DNA of 64,000 nucleotides. It comes from Varroa destructor (taxonomy: Eukaryota > Arthropoda > Arachnida > Mesostigmata > Varroidae). Every line of letters begins with the position of its first letter. The stretch's first letter is position 1. Location of the stretch: positions 52,704,118 to 52,768,117 of the forward strand of contig NW_019211454.1 of NCBI RefSeq assembly GCF_002443255.2, written 5' to 3'. The translations under genes and the position numbers were made by a program. This document shows, piece by piece, positions 22,141 to 32,642 of this stretch. The notes below the pieces were generated by a model, which saw only the letters and a program-made list of their open reading frames with translations, was not told the origin of the DNA and made no database searches.

Positions 22141-23164
22141 GGTTCGATTACTTCTAGCGCGTCGCCTCTTACAGTGATTGAGACGACCAGTCGAGAACCA
22201 CCAGCTACCGATTTTCGCGACGAGTTTATAGCGACAGTTCGTGTTGCAGTGTTAGGCGTAGCGTTGTTCCTGACGATGGCCGGCAACATCGTTGTGCTCG
22301 TCCTAGTTCTTCAAAGCAAACCGAAATCGGCCCACCTCTCACGAATCTACTACTTCCTGCTGCACCTCTCGATTGCTGACATCCTCGTGGGTATATTTAA
22401 CATCTCGCCTCAGCTCGTGTGGGATATCTATTTCAGGTTCCCGCTCGGCAATTTCGCTTGTAAGATTGTGAAATTTCTCCAAGTGTTTGTACTCTATCTG
22501 TCTACGTACGTGTTAGCTGGAATGGCTGTCGATCGATACCTCGCCATCAGATCTGGCATAAACAGGCCAATTGTTGTTGTCAGAACAATTCTAAGCGTTA
22601 GCTGGCTGGTAGCGGCTGTCTTAGCTTCACCACAACTGTACATATTTTCATTCCAGAAGCTGCCCAATGGGGCACACGACTGCTGGGCGACTTTCGAGCC
22701 GCCGATAACTAGCTTTCGTTACGTCCTATTCTTCATAACAGCAGTTCTTTTCATTCCTGTGACGCTGATGGCTTTGTGCTATACATATCTCTCTTGGATC
22801 ATCTCAAAACGATCATTGAGTCACACAAAGCTGAACCCGATACGGATGACAATGGTTATGGTGATTGTCTTCGTACTCTGTTGGACACCCTTCTGCTGTG
22901 CCCAACTCTATCTCGAATCGACCGGCCAGGTTCCCTCCATATTCATCACACTATTTCTGCTTGTGCCTAATCTCAATTCATGCGCGAACCCATGGGTGTG
23001 TTTGACATTCAGCACTACTCTGCGTCGAAAACTCACCGACGCGCTGTCATTTTTCGGCTTCTGTGAACATCTATCAGTTTACCGTTCAAAAAATGCCATT
23101 ACAATATCTATCCTTCAGTACCGACCACCGAATCGCTCGAAAAGGCAGCCCAGAGCGTATAGAG
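22141..23164 (+). CDS. Inotocin (oxytocin/vasopressin-type) receptor, main exon
   Basis: A class A GPCR exon opens after acceptor TTTATCTTTATTTCAG|GGT, so the first Met is in an unseen upstream exon. Numbering from the codon at 22174: TM1 with GN (N38), TM2 LSIAD (D69), Cys96 and Cys170 for the extracellular disulphide, DRY at 120-122 ending TM3, TM4 Trp144, TM5 Pro195, a very short third intracellular loop, CWTPF at 236-240 in TM6, and LNSCANPW at 267-274 in TM7. DCWATF in loop 2 and NPW in TM7 are hallmarks of oxytocin/vasopressin-family receptors, which bind neuropeptides at the plasma membrane and couple to G proteins. A GnRH/corazonin-type relative is less likely. Oddity: NPxxY is NPWVC. 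Donor AGAG|GTGCGT, phase 1. If unspliced, the frame ends at TGA 23170-23172. Confidence 0.85.
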
Positions 23165-23866
23165 GTGCGTGACTAGAGACAAAACAGTAACCACGAGCAA
23201 GTAAAAAGGACACACGACTTTTCGCGACTGGATTGGAATATTTCATAACGCGTATATACACGCATTAATCGACGGCGGATAAGGACCAGTGTTTACGTTT
23301 ACCCATGAGGATTTACCATTTCTACTTATCTCAACGCCCGACCCCCTCGGTGATTCTGACCATTATTATTGTTGTTACCGCGAAGTAGATAAAATAGAGC
23401 ATTTTAAACAGAGTAAAAAAAAAAAAGGTCACAGAAAAAAAATACCGTTTTCTATATTTTGCTTTTTGTGGCACACAGGAAGCTGCTGGGCGTGAAACTA
23501 TCAAACTGTAACATAAACGGAACGTGGGTAACATTATTAGGTTGTTTATTCGTACCGGCAAGATGGAGTTCTGCCTGATCATCGATTATTTCGTTGGTGT
23601 ACTAAGTATGCACACTTATAGGAACATAAACTGGAAACTTACTTCATAGGCCTTCTATGAGTTTAACATTAATTTTGACTTTCTCTTTGAGAGCTATTCG
23701 AGATTAAACAGCTCCAGTTAAATATACATATGAAAAGCGTTTCATTTTTTCTACGACTAAATGTACAAAATTAGAGTTAGGAAACTCGGAATGTTTATGT
23801 TGACCAATAGAGTCACCAAATTTTTCCGAGAAGTATCCTTTATAGAGCCGCAAATATTGACTGCAG

Positions 23867-24003
23867 CTTGCGACTTGCGACGTTCACAAACTGAACCTGA
23901 GCGTGGACCACTGACAGAAAGAGCAGCGGAAGATCGCGGAGGGACTCCAAAATTGTACGCTACGCATATAACTGGAGCCATGACAAATGGAATACGAAGA
24001 TAA
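23867..24003 (+). CDS. Inotocin-type receptor, predicted C-terminal tail exon
   Basis: Acceptor AATATTGACTGCAG|CT, phase 1, matching the donor at 23165 after a 702-bp intron; the junction codon becomes GCT. It adds 45 residues beginning ACDLRRSQTEPERGPLTERA and ending MTNGIRR before TAA, a hydrophilic Ser/Thr- and Arg-rich cytoplasmic tail. Joined length from 22141 is 1161 nt, exactly 387 codons. The polypyrimidine tract is weak, so read-through to TGA at 23170-23172 remains a possible isoform. Confidence 0.55.
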
Positions 24004-25221
24004 TAATAATAATTGCAATTGTTTAGGGTTCTTGTCGTGACTTTAGTCTTCCACGATGTCGAATATTTTTTATGGTATCGATAAAATAGCACCACTTTTT
24101 TTTTGAAATAACCAAGAACTCAATATGTAAAAATAACCTGCGACGAAATAGCCAGCCACCAACAAAAAAAAGAATCATCGCTACTCGAATTCAAAATCCA
24201 TGCATGTATATATTAGTACCAGTAGCTTGCTCATTAGGTATCATTTCTAGTGCTCAAATAGGCTTTGTATTGTCAACCGGGTGATCGATTGAGAATTTGG
24301 ATGCGAAATGTTTCCATATACAAACACAAACAAATTGAATCAATCATAAGCATTCAACGTGTTCTGACTGCCTGCACAATAACGACATAGATTGCCCGTA
24401 ACATAGGGTCGTAAATGGTGATACGATGGTAAATGCGAACGCTTTCTACATATAATTAACAACTATGACGAGTGACTAGCTGTTTCGTCACATGAACGGC
24501 ATTGTCTGTTAGGATCAGCTATTCGTCTTTATTTACACATATATAAATGTAAGTAAAAACGCACGGGTCCTCCTGTACCACGAACAAAACTTGTAGCATC
24601 AACTTATCTGATCCTTCTAGTACTTACGGGCAACAAGCGCGTCTGTACGAATCTATTCTGTTTCACATGGAACAGAATGATCGACTTATTCGTGATGTTG
24701 ATGGTCGATATATGGCCAGGTACATATACCTGTCCTGTATTAACGTTCAAGATGTATGTATAGGTGTTTTTCTCGTACGGATACTGGCGTGTGTTCTACC
24801 AATATTATTGTCACTGACGATTTGCCTAGAATACTTTCAGTCGTCGGGTAACCTGCTAAACTAGGTAATCTTTTGCAGAAAGCAACGATGTAAAATGACA
24901 TGCAAAGAATTTTTCAACCACGAGTGACTGTTTCATGTATTTAGTCCTTGCCTTAATTACGAATTACATTAATCATTGCTTCTCGTTGTCTAATTATTCA
25001 AAACCGTTGGCAGGTAAGCTAGGGACAGTCGGTAGCTTTGAATCACTTCGGCCCGCTACCTGCACAAGCTAAGCGCTGGCCATTGCGACATCCGTTCATT
25101 CCGACGTGCCAATCGCCTGAGTCCTGAGCTCCCATTGTCAAATGAACACCACCATTGCTTTTGTTAACATACCTCGGAATGGAAGAAACGATGTGTTTGG
25201 CGACCACAGTTCGCTCAAAGC

Positions 25222-25549
25222 ATGTCTGTGCTGCAGCAAGAAGGATTCAATTTATGGCCTACTTGTTCGACACTAGCAGCGGCAATAGCGACAGCAGTCC
25301 TGCTATTGCCACAGATTGGAGCCTCAAATCGAACTGTGCGAGTGGGAAGTGAACGATGGGATACAGCGGCTCTTTTCACAGGAAACGCCACATTCGTGTT
25401 GGGTTTTGCCTGTCGAATTGGTCTTCCACCAAAACTGGACTTCCCCGTACCAAAAGACTATTGCCATGGTATTAACGGAACATGCGTTCGAGGCGTTTGC
25501 GTGTGCAGACGAGGCTACTATCGTTATTCAGACAACAGCTGCCAGCCAG
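25222..25549 (+). CDS. EGF-like membrane protein, exon 1
   Basis: It starts at the first ATG after an in-frame TAA (25165-25167). It encodes the signal peptide and the cysteine-rich ectodomain, residues 1-109, plus one base. Donor CCAG|GTGGGC, phase 1. Overlapping frames in this stretch are also open but lack signal-peptide character. Confidence 0.72.
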
Positions 25550-26302
25550 GTGGGCTTTGCCCTTGAAAATTTATCTGTAAAAGTTAAATCGTCTTAGTAT
25601 AGGCGATTGACTGTTACCATGCTAACTCATTCATCGTCAACAGTGTGTTATCCTGTCGAAGTTGATGTATATCAAGCAAAGCATTTGAAGCTACCGTTTT
25701 CAATAATATATCTGAAAGCCGCTTGCATCTCTTTTTCTCTCGATCGAATTTTCAGCTAAATCAGGTCTTTTACACATCGTATTATCCGTGCTATCGTGGT
25801 TGCCTATTACGTATCTTTTGTTAGTGTTGACCGCAGCTATGTACAACGCGTTTGTGCAAGGCGTGGCCATGATTATCGAGCGGGAGGTGGGTAACGCTGT
25901 CCTTGAAGCGGGCTCGAGCTCAATTACTTCAACAGTGCTGAACGACGCGGTAGTATCGAACGAACAATGATTAATTGATGTCAATATATGCATAGTAAAT
26001 GATGTACCGTTCTATGATCCTATCCAGCCTCCTCCGTTTAGCTGTGAGCCTATGAACAAAATTGTCATAGGAATTTACATATCTACGACCTCTTTCATAT
26101 GATTGTAATTCATTACATATCAGTCACATGAAAATTATAAGGATCATATACGTACTAATAATTAAGTGTTCAATCGTCAAGTGGCATCCAGACACCGGCG
26201 GAGCGAGGTCTACAAGCTGTACGAGTGGAGCAAATAGCCGAAGGTGTGGAGTATGATTGGGCATATGATAGTGCCTTAGACCAAGACGAGGATGAGGCCT
26301 AG
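25222..26302 (+). CDS. Unrecognised type I membrane protein with EGF/EB-like cysteine cluster (189 aa)
   Basis: Three exons, 25222-25549, 25756-25886 and 26192-26302, join in phase to 189 codons plus TAG. Residues 1-35 form a signal peptide with the hydrophobic core STLAAAIATAVLLLPQIGAS. The ectodomain carries sequons NRT (36), NAT (55) and NGT (85), all before the membrane segment, and six cysteines at 64, 81, 88, 93, 95 and 107; the end, CVCRRGYYRYSDNSC, resembles the C-terminal half of an EGF or EB module. Residues about 114-148 form one membrane-spanning stretch (SVLSWLPITYLLLVLTAAMY), then a tail ending YDSALDQDEDEA. It is probably a small cell-surface protein; ligand and role are unknown. 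It lies 1.2 kb downstream of the receptor on the same strand, with its own start and polyadenylation signal. I know no named family for this layout. Confidence 0.7.
25756..25886 (+). CDS. EGF-like membrane protein, exon 2 (membrane segment)
   Basis: Acceptor ATCGAATTTTCAG|CT, phase 1, 206-bp intron before it; the junction codon is GCT (Ala110). It encodes KSGLLHIVLSVLSW, the rest of the membrane helix, and the juxtamembrane stretch ending MIIERE. Donor GAG|GTGGGT, phase 0. If this donor is skipped the frame ends at TGA 25968-25970 with a different tail (VGNAVLEAGSSSITS). Confidence 0.7.
26192..26302 (+). CDS. EGF-like membrane protein, exon 3 (acidic tail)
   Basis: Acceptor GTGGCATCCAG|ACA in phase 0 with exon 2. 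It encodes TPAERGLQAVRVEQIAEG, then VEYDWAYDSALDQDEDEA and TAG. The acceptor's pyrimidine tract is poor. In favour are the clean phase match and a polyadenylation signal 166 bases later. Confidence 0.55.
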   Translation, partial: TPAERGLQAVRVEQIAEGVEYDWAYDSALDQDEDEA

Positions 26303-26467
26303 ATTAATTGAGCCAGCCATAAAACCAGGCAGTCGTCGACACCTGCAATCGCGGCATCCCTCAACCGAGAACTTCCCGTTTATGTAGATATATATATGTT
26401 TGTTTCTTGTTTTTTATCTAATCGAGCAACAAGCATAGAATCTGTTTACCGCTGTAAGTTATTTCTG

Positions 26468-26473
26468 AATAAA
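26468..26473 (+). terminator. Polyadenylation signal AATAAA after the EGF-like gene
   Basis: AATAAA at 26468 is followed about 20 bases later by the GT-rich CAGTCTTTGTCTGTTGC, a typical downstream element. It closes the transcript whose last exon ends at 26302. Confidence 0.65.
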
Positions 26474-27481
26474 CATATGTATTCAGTCTTTGTCTGTTGC
26501 TATTATTGTACCTCGATTCGACGTATGTAAACTGCGGTGCTTTTGTTACCTTCTTCGTAGCTTAGTTATCATCGTTCTTGTACTCTGTGAAATTAGGCCC
26601 AAGACCGATGAGAGACCTACGATCCAAATGATGAGCTGACATAATGAAATTGACCCTATCACAGAAGGTACAATTGTGTTGGAGTATTCATTCTCTTACG
26701 ACATGGTATAGACGATCAAGGACGCTAACGTTCGCTAGCGACCAGTATTCTCGTTTATTGTTGCATGTTTAGGCTTGTAAATGAACAGTTATCTGTTATC
26801 GCTCACATAGGCTTTTCAAAATTCATATAACTCGATCAAGATCATACCTGCATTTCTTTCAGGCGGCCAAATCCTTTCGATCAGTGCAGCGTGCGAAGGC
26901 GGAGGAAACTACAGAATCGATGAGATTAACGTATTCCACGATATCCGCCCAGCACATAAGGGTTACAACATGTTTTGATGTGATTTCATTTGTATTGTTT
27001 AACGGGGCCAATGCAGTGAGCTTATTAACAGCTAATGCTGAGAAACGCACGAGTGTGATACGGCATAAACCTGTCGGATAATTGGAAAGCAGCGGCAAAA
27101 AACTAAAACGCTCAAATAAACAGTATCTTATACAGCTCTATGTCCCCTAAGGCAGGTAATATGAATTTTAGTATCAGCAGGACTTCTGAAAAAAAATAAC
27201 TGGACAATACTCAGCGATATTGCCGACGCGCATGGTGCCTGTCGACGATCACCACAGCAAGGGTAGATTCTACATTGAGGCGTCTCGACCATTCTATGCT
27301 ATATCAAACGGCAACAATGCTATCGCAAAAAACACTATTTGAACTAAATAGATATTAAATAAAGTAGACCTTATTCGTATCGGGTGATAGGTCTTTTTCA
27401 TTTAACCTAGTACACAATTCAACGTCGGAGAAATTGTCGAGACCCCTATAGAGAGAAGCGGACAGGAAAGAATTTATTTTG

Positions 27482-27838
27482 ATGAATTACCATTTTCATG
27501 TCAACGTTGCCATTATCGTTGGCCTATTGACTGTGCAGGTAGTGGATAGGACGATTTACACTCTCGTGCTTAAACTTCGCCGCACTTTACAGACGCGCAG
27601 ATTTTCGAAGTTGCGCAAAATTTTTGACCTACTACGTTCGCGCTTCCGCAGTGTAGCGCGCTCTGACGGTCACGTCAGGAGACCGACAATCGACTTAAGC
27701 CAAACCATGTCTTCGGATTATGCAAAAGCCAAACCAGACAAATGGAGTGTGTACTCCAGTATGATGCTCACAATAATCGCGCTTCAGTTGTTGCTCCAAT
27801 TTGTTGAGCTCAGAGATGTGAAATTTCCAAACGGCTGA
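27482..27838 (+). CDS. Orphan open frame with two hydrophobic segments (118 aa, hypothetical)
   Basis: An ATG-initiated frame of 118 codons. Residues about 4-19 (FHVNVAIIVGLLTVQVV) are hydrophobic, the middle is strongly basic (LRRTLQTRRFSKLRK, then RSRFRSVARS), and the end is hydrophobic (MMLTIIALQLLLQF). GC is higher than in its surroundings. No family is recognised, no splice context is evident, and frames of this length arise by chance a few times per window of this size. Confidence 0.25.
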   Translation: MNYHFHVNVAIIVGLLTVQVVDRTIYTLVLKLRRTLQTRRFSKLRKIFDLLRSRFRSVARSDGHVRRPTIDLSQTMSSDYAKAKPDKWSVYSSMMLTIIALQLLLQFVELRDVKFPNG

Positions 27839-30800
27839 AGAGCCGAACCGACTCGATGGGCACGTAGAGCTTTTGAAAATAGAAGCCAGACCCGCGGATT
27901 AAGCTTTGGTTGCTGAGGCAAACTATTCGCTAGGGCTAAGCTCACCACCCGACGATTTACCTTCTGACTATTGTCTGATCGTCAGTAGGACGCGTTTTCA
28001 AGATGTGCGTATCCAACAGCGAGGTTGTATACAAACGACTAGGGACAACTGTAAACCTGCTGTTTATCCAATTCTTTGTTTACTTATCTATTATCGATAT
28101 GTATCCTGGCAATCAACTGCAGCTTTGCATGAGCTGAATGTGACAAATGATTGAATGGGGTCGTTGTTGACACGGTTGCGTTTGGCCTACGATGAAGCTA
28201 TTCCCTTCTGTAGCATCTAACGCGACAACAACAAAGAATAATTGACATGGCCGAAAATTCGACACGATTAAGAGTACTCATGGTTTTGTATACAGTACGG
28301 CATGAGTCCTACCTATTCCACGCGTAATTACATTATGGAATAATACTACATTATATTACAAGTAAGTTGTTGCTACCTGCCTGTTGAAATGCATCGTTTT
28401 TTTTTTACACATTTTTAAAGCAATTTTTAGATTTTACTAACTTTCCATGCCTATAGAAACGCTTTATAGATGTCACTAAACGAAATTTTAAAAAAATCGC
28501 TAAAAATAACCGCCGAGTCGTTTTGTTTCTCTGGAATTTGGTACCGATGCGTCTAATTTTTCCATTATTACCTGCATGTATTCCATGTTACTCTTTTACT
28601 GGATGTATTCGCACCTATAGACGATCTTGCTCTACCGTGACCACGACCAGGCAACAATAAAATTGCAGCACTTGAGCACTTTTCACTTAAAACACAAACA
28701 AACACTTACCATAAGCAGGTACATTTTGGCCTGCTTCAGCATCGATAAATGCTGTACGTTAGCGTTCTTTAAATGTACTTCGATTTTGAAATATGAATAT
28801 TGCTATTATGTATAATCGTGATAAGCATTTGTGTTTACTTCTTCGTAAGACGACCGTTAGGGAGTATGATATAAGGACAAGACCACGTAACCGTACGAAT
28901 ATGAGTCGGAGATCGTTTCGATCTCGTAAGTAAGAGTCTGTTGGTGTCCATCGAGCGCTAATACGTGTCTATGGTCAAATATTAAAAAAGAAAAAAACAA
29001 GATGGATACTCATACCCATTGACTATACAACGTAAGTATTTTGCAGCAAACTTGCTGAGGATATGTTTCCTTTTCTGTAGCGGCAGGCACCGTATTCTTA
29101 TTGGTTAAAAATTATTGTTATTAGGTTGCACTGTCTATACACCTGTAGCACTCACCTGTAGCCTGTATAATAAAAATGATGTTTCCGAAAATTAGCTCGT
29201 TATTTTCTTTCACATGCCTATATACAGGTTAACATGAAAAAATTTGTGACAATTTCTATAATTTTTAAATTAAATTAAGAGGAACTTTTCACCTAAGAAT
29301 TTATAAAGTAACAAGAAATATGCACCTTATTCTAATAGAAAGGGTATACAGTCAATAAAGATGGCACTGTGATTTCGCTTAATATATTTTATATTGATGT
29401 CTGTCTTAACTAATTTTTAGAGAATTTCCCCAACACTTCGTCTTCGAGAAGCTTTACCACTCAGCATTGATTCGTCAAGGTAGAAAATATTCTTTCTTCT
29501 AAACTCTTTTTTCTGCAGAAAAGCCTTTTGATTTTTGGGGTTCTTAAAGTTTTTAGAAGACTGAGTTCTACCTAAATTTTATGCTAGCGGCACGTAGCTT
29601 ACAAGTTACTCAGTTTCAAAATCTACTAGGTCCGCTTATAACGGCCTAATATATTTCCCAAATTTGTTAGAAGTTGACTACAGTTGCTCACCATGACCCT
29701 CCTGGTATTTCTGTACGAACATTCTACGCTTCAATAACTGCTCTGCGATGACCCCCAGATCTGTAAATGCTTGCGTTCGACATACTAAATATTAATCAAT
29801 TAACTTTCCATGTTATATTTCTATATAATTATTTTGAATTAGCGCCAAATTAATATAATTTCCCTTTGACTTGTTTAATGCCCAAACTGAAAGTAGGACG
29901 TTAAAGTCGAGCTATTGAGTGTACCTGCAACAGGAAAGAAATCTATGTTTTCCTTTTAGTACACAGACGTATAACTTTGCAAACAACTACTGATATGACT
30001 GTGCTTGCCTGGTCGAATGTACTGAATTCAATCAATATATATGTAGGTTCGAATTTTCCAGCTGCGGAAACTCCCCATTCGTATATTACTGACATATTCT
30101 AAAGGAGAGGTGACGCCTAACCGAAACGCCTAAGATTGTCGGATCTTTTGAATTGAGAAATACAACTATTCGCAAGCAGATTAACTTTTAGGTTTGCAGC
30201 ACCGCAGGGCTGTTCCCATTTCAGTTGTTGTTGTTGGCTTGGTATTGCCAAACCCTTGTGCACATTTTTACTGACTGATCGCTTTTAACGCATTCATATC
30301 TAATAGTGTAGTCAGTTTTCTGTGACGGTTTATTCAACTTTTGAACATGGCAGTCGGTTCGTCCGGCGTCGTCTGCAAGCCGTCTGCTTTTGGCGTTAGT
30401 TAGTTAGTTAGTTAGTTTTACACAAAACAACGTACTTTCTTTTTACGATATACAAAGACCTCCTAGGCTGACGTAGGTAGAAGCTGCTTTTAACAAGATA
30501 TAGGTATGGTTACTGTTCTGTGACATTACAAGCATTACATGTGCTTCGCGTCTGGGGTAATCTATGTTATTTTTTGATCAGATAATGCAATAGTGGTTAA
30601 TTGGCACCACCTCGATGTTTCTTTCGCAGATGTATAGATCTGATCGTTTTTGCTAAGTCATACCATTCCAAACCCTATGTAATGTCAGTATGAGCCGACT
30701 GTCATCTTCGCAGTGGTTTTAAATAGCTTATTGAAAAATCTTTTTTTTTTTTGTAATGGGTAATTTCGTTCATTGTGGCGTAGATCTAAGTCAGAAGCTC

Positions 30801-31386
30801 GAAAAGATATAGCGGTTCTGCTTTTGTAGACAGCCTATCCTTCTGGAAATGAATCCCTTAGCGATGTATTTGCAATTACAGCAAAATGGTTGATAAATTT
30901 TTTGAAATCATAAATGGTCAACCAAAGCTGGCTTTTGACGTCGCCATAAGTATCAAAACACAGAATTTTAAAGTTTATCTAACCTAAAGAGCACTCATTT
31001 GAGCTCAGTTGAGCTAGCTGATGTATAATCTCACAAATAGTATAAAAGCAATGGCAATATATTTTATAAAATACTTCATCCGATCTAAATCTGGTCGATT
31101 ATAAAAATGCTCGATGTAGCGCAAATTCGGAGCTATACATCGTGCAATATGTGTACAGATATCTCGACAATCAATAACAAATTACGCATCAATTGTATGA
31201 TAAAGTGTATGCATGTAGAGGTAGCAATCAAGAATAAAAACGTGCTTGGTAAGCTTGATCAACGACAACATGTAAGATAAATAGGTACCCTTTTATGGCT
31301 TTGCACTTTTCTGCACAACAACAATATTCGAGCGTTTTTGCTGAATTTTCTGCTTGATCATGCCCACACCACCTATCTCCTTATAG
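27839..31386. other. Non-coding stretch with a TTAG microsatellite
   Basis: AT-rich sequence with no recognised gene. It contains a (GTTA)n run at 30395-30417 and short T-runs. Nothing else here is supportable. Confidence 0.5.
30395..30417. repeat. (TTAG)n microsatellite
   Basis: Five consecutive GTTA units (23 bases). This is a tetranucleotide, not the arthropod telomeric pentanucleotide TTAGG. Confidence 0.9.
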
Positions 31387-31479
31387 AATCTCAGTCACTT
31401 GGCCCGATCCGGAGTCTGCTGTAGAGCTAAATGATACCCACCAGCGTTTTATACTCACTGAGTGCGCTGTACATCTTAG
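31387..31479 (+). CDS. Candidate internal exon of an unidentified gene (31 codons)
   Basis: A strong acceptor (CACCTATCTCCTTATAG) and a donor CTTAG|GTAACA bound a 93-nt block that is open in one frame and symmetric in phase (2 to 2). The reading is ISVTWPDPESAVELNDTH and then QRFILTECAVHL. No neighbouring exons were found in the surrounding non-coding sequence and the family is not recognised. The evidence is splice-site quality and phase only. Confidence 0.35.
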
Positions 31480-32482
31480 GTAACATCCTCTGATTTGTTT
31501 GGAAAATCCCGAATAAGCCATTATTATTCTTAAGGTAAGCAAAAATTACCGCTATCATTTTTCTTGTTGTCTACCAGGCCTCTATCTATGGCCGAGCTAA
31601 GATTATCAGCGATGTAATAGTTTTTGTTTAACTCATAAAAACCTACAGTTTTTGTTTCATTTCATTAGCTTCTATTTATAAATATTGTGTGATTATATGT
31701 TGATGGCCAGGCTATTGTTCGTTGAGTTGGCTTTAGTTTTAAACGAAAGTGTTGAGTATGAAGTATTATAAATCTTGAAGAAACTAACCATGGGGAAAAG
31801 GCAATCTTACAATACGGTTAGCTTCTATCAACTGGCGGCCTCAATATCACACCTGGAATCACGTTGACAATTTGATAAGTACCACAAAACAATCACTATT
31901 TCCCTATGGGCCTGCCGGAACGCCTCTACGTATAAAATCCGATACCTTCCTAAATTTCTAAACTGACTTTCCCTTTTAGTTAAGTACTATTCTCTTCCTA
32001 AAATAAAGTGAGATTATTTTTAGAGAAGCTGCTCCTTTAGCGCTGTTTCCAGTATAAATATGAGGGAAATCGTAGCACGAAAGGTCAAGGGTCATTTCTG
32101 AAAATTGTGTTTCGGTCTAATAGACAACCAGATGCATGTAAATGAAGAAAAAGTTCGAACATTTTATCTCTGTGAAGTTAATGTTATTCACTCAAAGATA
32201 CTGGTATCAAGTTTTGTATTTTCGGTGAGGCCCGTTATTAACTTCAATATCTACGAACACAGTTGAGAATTGCTAATCTTAAATAGATACAGACTTAAGT
32301 CGATCTCGTAATTAAGCAAATGCGTTACTACAGCCAAATGGAAAAATAAAGGACAAAGCGCAATAGGAAAACGTATGGAATGCAAGGACCTTAGAAAGAT
32401 AATGCAGTAAGATAACAATATGATTGCAACGCGACAGACATTTACTTGAATAGCGTCGTATTATACTTTCGCTTAGTTACAA

Positions 32483-32503
32483 CTATATATATATATATAT
32501 ATC
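32483..32503. repeat. (AT)n microsatellite
   Basis: About ten AT units between AACT and CTACAG. Confidence 0.9.
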
Positions 32504-32621
32504 TACAGCCGATCTCAGACACCTCTTAGCTTAAAACTCTTGCAGTTTTATTGCTTTACCTATGTGAACAATTCGGCAAATGCGGCTAACATTAACCGGC
32601 TTTAGCCGCCCTTCTCATAGA

Positions 32622-32642
32622 TCTTCTTCTTCTTCTTCTTCT
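32622..32642. repeat. (TTC)n microsatellite
   Basis: Seven near-perfect TCT/TTC units in an otherwise pyrimidine-rich region. Confidence 0.9.

Noticed and set aside
24667..24864. Plus-strand 65-codon frame starting MEQNDRLIRDVDGR
   Set aside because: It has a donor-like AG|GTACAT after 18 codons but no acceptor or partner exon; the EGF-like gene has its own start and signal peptide.
25700..25993. 97-codon minus-strand frame over the EGF-like gene
   Set aside because: It is the antisense shadow of exon 2 and its flanks; the plus strand has the signal peptide, cysteines and phase-matched splicing.
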